From: Candidatus Alcyoniella australis
GTDB taxonomy: Bacteria > Lernaellota > Lernaellaia > JAVCCG01 > Alcyoniellaceae
Length of the DNA stretch: 6,584 bases
Assembly (NCBI GenBank): GCA_030765605.1
Contig: JAVCCG010000075.1
Location: 1 to 6,584, forward strand
Direction of reading: 5' to 3'
The translations under genes and the position numbers were made by a program. Positions 1 to 4,509 of this stretch are shown here, one piece after another; positions within the stretch are counted from its first letter, which is position 1; each line of letters starts with the position of its first letter. The notes below the pieces were generated by a model, which worked only from the letters and a program-made list of their open reading frames with translations, did no database searches and had not been told where the DNA came from.

Positions 1-401
1 AAGGGCAATCGTACTTGCCCGGAATTACAGGGAAATCGCGGTTTTTTTCGAAAGATTATCGCATGCATGCGGTTTCAAGATTACCCTGATTAATCAGCAA
101 CTTGCGCGACAGGGAAAAGCAGTATATGAACATCGCATGGAGCCAAATCGCGATTACCAAGTAATTTCAACGACTATACGCGCTTCGTAACCTATACGAA
201 ATCTGTGATTTGAAATCCCAATTCGTATGCAACACCTCAAGCAATTTATCAGAGGTTCGCGTGCAACTCGATGTTAAATAAGGATTACAGTATGGTTTTT
301 CGGTGAACCCGATAGGTAAAGTATTACTTGACCTTATCGCCCTAAGTCGCTGAAAAATAGGCTTCGATGGGCAATGTTGGAAATGTCGCCGGTCGGGTCG
401 G
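1..401. other. AT-richer region without a convincing complete gene
   Basis: This 401-base stretch lies beyond the 3' end of the minus-strand operon and is visibly richer in A and T than the genes. No complete coding frame with a ribosome binding site is evident. One plus-strand frame enters from the left edge at base 2 and stays open for 62 codons to TAA at 188-190. Its third codon positions are not GC-biased as they are in the neighbouring genes, so it may be chance, the end of a foreign gene, or a decayed remnant. The region also holds a short GGGCAA/TTGCCC stem (3-20), a perfect 12-bp palindrome CGCATGCATGCG (60-71), and clustered TTCGTA/TACGAA motifs (184-228). No tRNA or CRISPR structure was found, and no canonical terminator for the minus-strand operon. 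Confidence 0.6.
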
Positions 402-1565
402 TCAGAGCTTTTCCAGGGCAGCGCGCATCCGGCGCAGCGCCTCCTCGATATTCTGGATCGAGGCGGCGTACGACAGGCGCAGATACCCTTCGCCGAACTT
501 GCCAAAGCTCGTGCCGCTGAGGGTCGCCACCCCGGCCTCCTGCAGGAAGTAATCCTCGAGGAAGCGCGAATCTTTGCCTGTTTCCGTGATGTTGGGGAAC
601 ACGTAGAACGCGCCGCGCGGTCTGCGGCAGCTCACGCCCGGCAGGTCGTTCAGCCCATCGACGATCACGTCGCGCCGACGTTTGAACTCGGCGACCATTG
701 TGTGTACATCGTCCTGGGGACCGGAAATCGCTGCAATACAGGCACGTTGCACCGCCGTGTTGGTGCACGAGTTGGAGTTGGTTTGCAGCCGCGCCACCCC
801 GGCCGCCAGCTCGTGGGGCATGATCCCGTAGCCCACGCGCCAGCCGGTCATGGCGTAGGTCTTTGAAAATCCATCAAGAATTATCGTGCGCTCCAGCATG
901 CCGTCAATGGCGGTCAAGGTCTCGAACTTGCCCTCATAGAGGATGTTGAGGTAGACCTCGTCGCTTAAAACCCAGAGATCATGCTGCTTTGCCAGATCCG
1001 CCACCCGCCGCACATCTTCGGCGGTCAGCACGCCGCCCGTGGGGTTCTGCGGCGAATTAAGTATTAAAAGCTTGGTCTTAGGCGTTATCAGCGCGGCCAG
1101 CTCGTCCACGTCGAACACGAAATCGAGCTCCTCGCGCAGCCTGATCGGCACGGGCTTGGCCCCGACAAAGTTGATCACCGACTCGTAAATCGGGAACCCC
1201 GGATTAGGGTAAATCACCTCGTCACCCTCGTTGACCAGGGCCATAATAGTGAAAAACATTATGGGCTTGGCACCCGGTGTGACCACCACCATATCGGAAT
1301 CAAGCTCGATCCCACGCCGCTTGCCCGCGTCGTGGGCGATCGCCTTGCGCAGGTCCGGAAGGCCCGCGGACGGGCTGTAATGCGTGTACCCGCTGTCCAG
1401 CGCCTGCTTCATCGCCTCGATGATGTGACGCGGAGTGTCAAAGTCCGGCTCGCCGATCTCGAGCTCGATCACAGAGCGGCCCTGGGCCTGCAATGCGCGG
1501 GCTTTGGCCAAAACCTCGAACGCCGTCTCAGTCCCCAGCCGTGACATCCTATCTGCGAACTTCAC
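402..1565 (-). CDS. Class I/II PLP-dependent aminotransferase (aspartate aminotransferase-like)
   Basis: Complete 387-residue cytosolic enzyme of fold type I, the usual length for this family (about 380-400). It transfers an amino group between an amino acid and a 2-oxo acid through pyridoxal phosphate. Visible family signatures are the N-terminal GEPDFDTP (residues 38-45), SAGLPDLRKAI near 66-76, SPQNPTGG (171-178) with cofactor-contacting Asn174, SDEVY (201-205) with Asp202 for the pyridine nitrogen, SKTYAMTGWR (234-243) with Schiff-base Lys235 and phosphate-binding Arg243, and YLRLSY (361-366) with substrate-carboxylate Arg363. All key residues are present, so it should be active. The pattern fits the I-gamma aspartate/alanine/aromatic group. 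The substrate cannot be fixed, so no symbol is given. The start is GTG at 1565, chosen for its AAGGAG seven bases upstream; an overlapping ATG at 1570 runs into a stop after two codons. It is the second gene of an operon, 15 bases after the transketolase-like gene. Confidence 0.95.
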   Translation of the reverse strand: MKFADRMSRLGTETAFEVLAKARALQAQGRSVIELEIGEPDFDTPRHIIEAMKQALDSGYTHYSPSAGLPDLRKAIAHDAGKRRGIELDSDMVVVTPGAKPIMFFTIMALVNEGDEVIYPNPGFPIYESVINFVGAKPVPIRLREELDFVFDVDELAALITPKTKLLILNSPQNPTGGVLTAEDVRRVADLAKQHDLWVLSDEVYLNILYEGKFETLTAIDGMLERTIILDGFSKTYAMTGWRVGYGIMPHELAAGVARLQTNSNSCTNTAVQRACIAAISGPQDDVHTMVAEFKRRRDVIVDGLNDLPGVSCRRPRGAFYVFPNITETGKDSRFLEDYFLQEAGVATLSGTSFGKFGEGYLRLSYAASIQNIEEALRRMRAALEKL

Positions 1566-1572
1566 GTCATCA

Positions 1573-1578
1573 CTCCTT
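1573..1578 (-). promoter_or_regulatory. Ribosome binding site of the aminotransferase gene
   Basis: AAGGAG on the minus strand ends seven bases before the GTG start at 1565. It lies wholly in the 15-base gap after the transketolase-like stop codon (TAA, 1583-1581). This supports the GTG start and tight translational linkage of the two genes. Confidence 0.85.
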
Positions 1579-1580
1579 TT

Positions 1581-3974
1581 TTAGGACGATGCCTGTTCTA
1601 TGTATCGCGCGTAATCGAGGATCGCCGCGAGCATCGACTGCGAGTCGAGGCCGCCCTCCTCCAGCACTTTCTCGGCCTTGCCGCTGCCCAAATAGCGCCC
1701 GCCCTTGAACGGATGCAGCGTGCGTTTCCGCCCCTCGAACGAGCTGATCCAGCGGTAGATCGTGGGTAGGGTAAACCCCGTAATTCCCATGGCTTCACGC
1801 GCGCGCGCCTCGGGGAAGATCGCCTGCTGCTCATCCGACGGCAACAGGTCGAACAGCTCGGAGCTGGCAACGTAATACACGTTGAGGTTGATCCCCTGTT
1901 TGCGCAGCTCGGGCAGTACGTCAAAGGTGAAATTGATCCCAACTTCGCTGCCTTGGAGCACCAGCGTACCGTGGTAGGGTTTGACATCCGGGTCGCCCGC
2001 CACCAGTTTGTAGAGCCCCTTGATCGCGGCGGATGCGGGCGCCACGCCCAAGACCGCGCGGTCGGGCACGATCTCGTTGGGACGCGTGACAAACGGGCAG
2101 AGCACTGCCGGACGCGCGCTGATTCCGGCCATCAGCAGCGGCCAGACCTCCTGTGGTTCCCAGGGGGTAAGCGTGATCAGGATCCCGCGCGGGAAGTTCT
2201 CCTGAAGCAGCTGTAAACACTGGGGATCGGCGTGGGTCGGGCCGTCCTCGCCGGTCTTGATACCCGCGTGGGCGTTGACCATGATGAACGTGCGGAACGG
2301 GTCGCCCGTCAGGTCGTGCATGTTCTGTTGGCCGATGCCGTGCAGCCGCGCAATGATGTGCTCCAGCGCCGCGATGAACGCGCCGTAGGACGATGTGCAG
2401 CCGATGTGCCGGCCGAAGCTCGAGACCCCGGCCATCAGCCCGCCCATGGCGTCCTCGCAGATCCCGCCCACTGCCACCAGGCGGCCAGTTGGATTGGTTG
2501 CCGCGTTGTAAAATCCCTCGGACAGGCCCTTGGCCGCCTTGGAGATCGATGTCGAGTCGGCCAGATCCGCAGCGCAAGCCAGCAAAGCGCCGCCGGTTGC
2601 GAGGTTGAGCTGATTGAGAGCATCGCCCAGGGCGCCGCGCAGGGTGGCCTTGGAACCGGGCTCGAGCACCAGTTTGTCGGGCACCTGATCGGCCCGCAGC
2701 TCGCCTGAATACAGCGCCTCAAGCTTGGGAGCGCCCTGCCGCGGGGCGCGCGCGAGCCCTGCCAGACGCTCCTTGGATAGGCCCAGGCGCTGCACTGCAA
2801 AGCTTGCGGCCGCGCCCTCCTGCTCCAGGGCCTCGCGCATGGCGATCAGCGTTTCAAAGAAAATCTGCTCGATCGACTCGTTGGACCCGCAGTCGGTGGG
2901 CCTGGGGAAGCGCTTGCCAAAGCGTTGTTCAAACGGTTCTGCAACGTATTTAAAGTAGTTCTCAGAGCAGAACCCGTGCCCCGCGCCGTGTGACTTGCGG
3001 CCCTCAATGCCGTAGTGCCAGCCCTTGATCGTGCGATAGACGATCGCCGTGGGCTGATCGGAAATCCCGGCCTTGGCCAGGACCTGCGCAGCCAGCACCT
3101 GACGCAGGTCAAAGCCGTCCTCAACCTCGATCACGTTCCAGTCGTGGGTGTAGCACAGCTCAGTGGGATTCCACTGCACGTAGTCGCCGGGCTGGCCCTG
3201 GTCGGCGCACACGCGGTTGGAATCGATGGACGCTTGGTTCCAATCCACGTGCAGCACAATGTTGCGCAGATTGGCCGTGGCAGCGGCTGCCAGCGCCTCG
3301 TGCACGCGGCCCGGGGTCATGCCGCCCTCGCCCTCGAGCACGTTGACCTGCGGCGCGGCGTCGCCGAAATAATCCAGAGCAGCCAACGCCAGGCCGAACG
3401 CCGCGGGCACGCCTACGCCCGATGCGCCGGTGGCCAGCGAAACAAAGGGCATGGCCGGCGTCGGATGGCCATCCAGAGGTTTGCAGTTGAACTTTTTAAA
3501 CAGCGGCGTTTCCTGAGTGCGGTTGCGCCGAAAACCAAGCAGATCCTCCCAGCGCAGCTGCATTCGCTCCTGGGCCAGCAGCTGCGGCGCGCCGATTCTG
3601 ATCAGCTCGTTGCGCAGCGCCCACATCGCGTAGAGCCCCAGCGCCTTGTGCCCGGCCGCGTAGACCAGCATGTCCGCCGCCTCTTCTCTTGGCTGCGAGA
3701 AGTCGTAGTCCATGGTGCCGTAGAACAGCGATGACACGATCCGACCCGACGAGATGCTGCCGCCCGGATGGCCCGAGGTCGGCGCGCAGTTGTAGAGCAC
3801 GCCGCACAGTGTGCGGTAGACAAAGTCGATGGTCTCCAGGGCCGCTAGCCCCTGGTCTTCCAGCGGCAGCTCGATGTGCTCGAGCACGTCTTTGATCCGA
3901 AACAGCCTAGCGCGTCGAGGTCCAAAGACATCGGTCCGGGCAAGACGCACGATCTTGTCGGGTAATGCTGTCAT
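1581..3974 (-). CDS. Transketolase-like thiamine-diphosphate enzyme, long form
   Basis: A 797-residue cytosolic ThDP enzyme with the transketolase order of domains: N-terminal cofactor (PP) domain, middle Pyr domain and C-terminal domain. Seen from the ATG start: SGHPGGS (67-73) as in transketolases; GEGG (215-218) leading to DWNQASID (244-251), which is the ThDP/Mg motif with Asn246; SHGAGHGF near 328-335; GICEDAMGG (504-512) with Glu507 at the place of the glutamate that activates the aminopyrimidine ring; and GEDGPTH (575-581), a transketolase hallmark. It is longer than classic transketolase (about 620-670), with extra sequence between the PP and Pyr domains, approaching homodimeric 2-oxoacid dehydrogenase E1 in size. 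The canonical GDG reads GEG and IDG reads IDS. The family (transketolase superfamily) is certain, but sugar transketolase activity is less so. It could act on another ketose or a 2-oxo acid. First gene of the operon with the aminotransferase. Confidence 0.9.
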   Translation of the reverse strand: MTALPDKIVRLARTDVFGPRRARLFRIKDVLEHIELPLEDQGLAALETIDFVYRTLCGVLYNCAPTSGHPGGSISSGRIVSSLFYGTMDYDFSQPREEAADMLVYAAGHKALGLYAMWALRNELIRIGAPQLLAQERMQLRWEDLLGFRRNRTQETPLFKKFNCKPLDGHPTPAMPFVSLATGASGVGVPAAFGLALAALDYFGDAAPQVNVLEGEGGMTPGRVHEALAAAATANLRNIVLHVDWNQASIDSNRVCADQGQPGDYVQWNPTELCYTHDWNVIEVEDGFDLRQVLAAQVLAKAGISDQPTAIVYRTIKGWHYGIEGRKSHGAGHGFCSENYFKYVAEPFEQRFGKRFPRPTDCGSNESIEQIFFETLIAMREALEQEGAAASFAVQRLGLSKERLAGLARAPRQGAPKLEALYSGELRADQVPDKLVLEPGSKATLRGALGDALNQLNLATGGALLACAADLADSTSISKAAKGLSEGFYNAATNPTGRLVAVGGICEDAMGGLMAGVSSFGRHIGCTSSYGAFIAALEHIIARLHGIGQQNMHDLTGDPFRTFIMVNAHAGIKTGEDGPTHADPQCLQLLQENFPRGILITLTPWEPQEVWPLLMAGISARPAVLCPFVTRPNEIVPDRAVLGVAPASAAIKGLYKLVAGDPDVKPYHGTLVLQGSEVGINFTFDVLPELRKQGINLNVYYVASSELFDLLPSDEQQAIFPEARAREAMGITGFTLPTIYRWISSFEGRKRTLHPFKGGRYLGSGKAEKVLEEGGLDSQSMLAAILDYARYIEQASS

Positions 3975-3982
3975 TGCTGTGC

Positions 3983-3987
3983 CCTCC
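3983..3987 (-). promoter_or_regulatory. Ribosome binding site fixing the transketolase-like start
   Basis: GGAGG on the minus strand lies eight bases before the ATG at 3974. An in-frame TTG nine codons upstream (4001) has no comparable site and would begin only about 17 bases after the predicted transcription start, so the ATG is preferred. Confidence 0.85.
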
Positions 3988-4024
3988 AGCCTTGGGCGCA
4001 AAAGTGGGATTAGCTTGTATCTAT

Positions 4025-4053
4025 AATTTATGATTCCCGCGAAGCTTCGTCAA
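4025..4053 (-). promoter_or_regulatory. Sigma-70-type promoter of the transketolase-aminotransferase operon
   Basis: On the minus strand, TTGACG (4053-4048) is separated by exactly 17 bases from TAAATT (4030-4025). The -35 box matches the TTGACA consensus at five of six positions and the -10 box matches at four of six. Transcription would begin near 4018, giving a leader of about 43 bases before the ATG at 3974. A perfect 10-bp palindrome, CGAAGCTTCG (4040-4049), overlaps the -35 box and spacer and could be an operator. Confidence 0.65.
4040..4049. promoter_or_regulatory. Palindrome in promoter spacer, possible operator
   Basis: CGAAGCTTCG is a perfect 10-bp palindrome lying between and partly over the -35 element of the minus-strand promoter. 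A repressor bound there would block RNA polymerase. No specific regulator can be named, and a palindrome this short can arise by chance. Confidence 0.3.
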
Positions 4054-4110
4054 GGCTCGTCTTACGCGGCCCGATTGCCGGAGAATCGCCCTTCGCATCT
4101 GTGGCTTGGT

Positions 4111-4132
4111 TGCGCGTATCAGCCTACGCGCA
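4111..4132. promoter_or_regulatory. Perfect 8-bp dyad, candidate enhancer-binding-protein site
   Basis: TGCGCGTA and its exact reverse complement TACGCGCA are separated by six bases. The dyad lies about 109-130 bases upstream of the transcription start predicted for the sigma-54 promoter at 4215-4229. Activators of sigma-54 RNA polymerase (NtrC-type enhancer-binding proteins) bind dyads of this size at about this distance, so this is a plausible upstream activating sequence. It is also 57 bases upstream of the -35 box of the opposite promoter and might affect both. The dyad is seen directly; its role is inferred from position. Confidence 0.5.
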
Positions 4133-4175
4133 TGCCCCAAGGTGAGCTGCATCGTATGTGCTAAAAACAGCACTT

Positions 4176-4188
4176 AATCATCTGGTTG
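4176..4188 (+). promoter_or_regulatory. IHF-like site between dyad and sigma-54 promoter
   Basis: AATCATCTGGTTG matches the IHF consensus WATCAA-N4-TTR at all specified positions but one (T in place of the last A of the first half). It sits between the candidate activator dyad and the -24 element, where IHF commonly bends DNA in sigma-54 promoters. The motif is short, so chance occurrence is possible. Confidence 0.3.
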
Positions 4189-4213
4189 TGGAATTATCAT
4201 GTTCGAGCGACGC

Positions 4214-4230
4214 CTGGCACGGCCCTTGCG
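4214..4230 (+). promoter_or_regulatory. Sigma-54 (RpoN) -24/-12 promoter
   Basis: CTGGCACG-GCCC-TTGC matches the sigma-54 consensus YTGGCACG-N4-TTGC at every specified base, with the required ten bases between the GG (4216-4217) and GC (4228-4229) pairs. Only the weakly conserved following W is G. It is intergenic and points to the plus strand, towards the 47-codon frame and gspD. Transcription should start near 4241. Eleven fixed bases are rarely matched by chance in a window this size. Such promoters need an ATP-dependent enhancer-binding activator. Confidence 0.8.
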
Positions 4231-4240
4231 TTGTGTTAGG

Positions 4241-4380
4241 TTCGGCTCCGAGGAGCAACATGGATGTCGTTAAACGCAAACACAGGACACACAGGGCCGC
4301 GTTTCTTCATTTCGATCCTCCTTTCTCCAGCGGCGGCAGCGTCGAAGTCGTCGTCAACGCTGCCGCCGCTAAACTCTTTT
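4241..4380 (+). ncRNA. Candidate sigma-54-dependent small RNA or gspD leader transcript
   Basis: The interval from the predicted sigma-54 start (about 4241) to the end of the hairpin and U-rich tract (about 4380) defines a transcript of about 140 nt with a strong 3' stem. This is the typical architecture of a bacterial small RNA. Both ends are predictions from motifs. The alternative is the 5' part of a longer leader reaching gspD at 4510, or an mRNA for the 47-codon frame. No known RNA family was recognised. Confidence 0.35.
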
Positions 4381-4403
4381 TCGGATTGGAAAGACCAACT
4401 TGA
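4260..4403 (+). CDS. Possible 47-residue small protein or leader peptide, unknown family
   Basis: An ATG at 4260 is preceded by GAGGAG with a four-base gap, nearly the same start context as gspD (GAGGAG then five bases). It begins about 19 bases after the start predicted for the sigma-54 promoter. The frame encodes 47 residues: a basic N-terminus (KRKHRTHR near residues 5-12), a Ser/Gly stretch, then a Val/Ala-rich segment, ending in TGA at 4401-4403. I recognise no family, signal peptide or membrane segment. A 14-bp hairpin with a following U-rich tract lies inside its second half, so full translation and transcription termination there exclude each other. It may be a real small gene, a leader peptide for attenuation, or a chance frame in a non-coding RNA. 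Confidence 0.35.
   Translation: MDVVKRKHRTHRAAFLHFDPPFSSGGSVEVVVNAAAAKLFFGLERPT
4329..4380 (+). terminator. Rho-independent terminator-like hairpin upstream of gspD
   Basis: AGCGGCGGCAGCGT (4329-4342) pairs perfectly with ACGCTGCCGCCGCT (4357-4370) around a 14-base loop. The stem is followed after three bases by CTCTTTTT (4374-4381). On the plus strand this is a strong GC-rich stem plus U-rich tract. The other strand has no U run after the stem, so it acts only in the plus direction. It would stop transcripts from the sigma-54 promoter about 130 bases before gspD. Confidence 0.6.
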
Positions 4404-4456
4404 TTTTTCCCTTACCGAGCCCTATGATTTTGCAAATTTTGGAGTCTTTTACCGAA

Positions 4457-4462
4457 TATACT
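4457..4462 (+). promoter_or_regulatory. Possible gspD-proximal -10 element
   Basis: TATACT matches the sigma-70 -10 consensus at five of six positions and would give a start near 4469, about 40 bases before gspD. No good -35 box at 16-18 bases is present: TTGCAA at 4430-4435 is 21 bases away. The surrounding stretch 4404-4460 is AT-rich. A local promoter for gspD downstream of the hairpin is plausible but weakly supported. Confidence 0.3.
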
Positions 4463-4498
4463 CGCTCTGGACGGTTCGACGTTCCGGGGCGCCCAATC

Positions 4499-4504
4499 GA
4501 GGAG
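4499..4504 (+). promoter_or_regulatory. Ribosome binding site of gspD
   Basis: GAGGAG ends five bases before the ATG at 4510 and eight bases before a second in-frame ATG at 4513. Either could be used, and the difference is one residue of the signal peptide. Confidence 0.8.
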
Positions 4505-4509
4505 CATAC

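Noticed and set aside
3-48. GGGCAA/TTGCCC stem followed by a run of seven T as a terminator
   Set aside because: The T run begins 21 bases after the six-bp stem, too far for a Rho-independent terminator.
167-505. 112-codon minus-strand frame running past the aminotransferase 3' end
   Set aside because: Begins as a shadow of the aminotransferase and continues into AT-rich sequence. It has no ribosome site and no recognisable similarity.
1921-2577. 218-codon minus-strand frame inside the transketolase-like gene
   Set aside because: Out-of-frame shadow, Arg/Gly-rich as expected from reading GC-rich coding sequence in the wrong phase.
3015-3734. 239-codon plus-strand open frame
   Set aside because: Antisense to the transketolase-like gene and of biased composition without family motifs.
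3975-4001. Alternative TTG start extending the transketolase-like protein by nine residues
   Set aside because: The extension overlaps the GGAGG that serves the ATG at 3974 and has no ribosome site of its own.
4158-4173. GTGCT-N6-AGCAC inverted repeat as a second activator site
   Set aside because: Only five base pairs and unlike the 8-bp dyad at 4111-4132. It is too short to support alone.
4158-4259. Upstream GTG extension of the 47-codon frame to 81 codons
   Set aside because: It would start before the predicted sigma-54 transcription start and lacks a ribosome site, whereas the internal ATG at 4260 has GAGGAG before it.
4430-4462. TTGCAA and TATACT as a full sigma-70 promoter for gspD
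   Set aside because: The 21-base spacing is outside the functional range, so only the -10-like element is reported, at low confidence.
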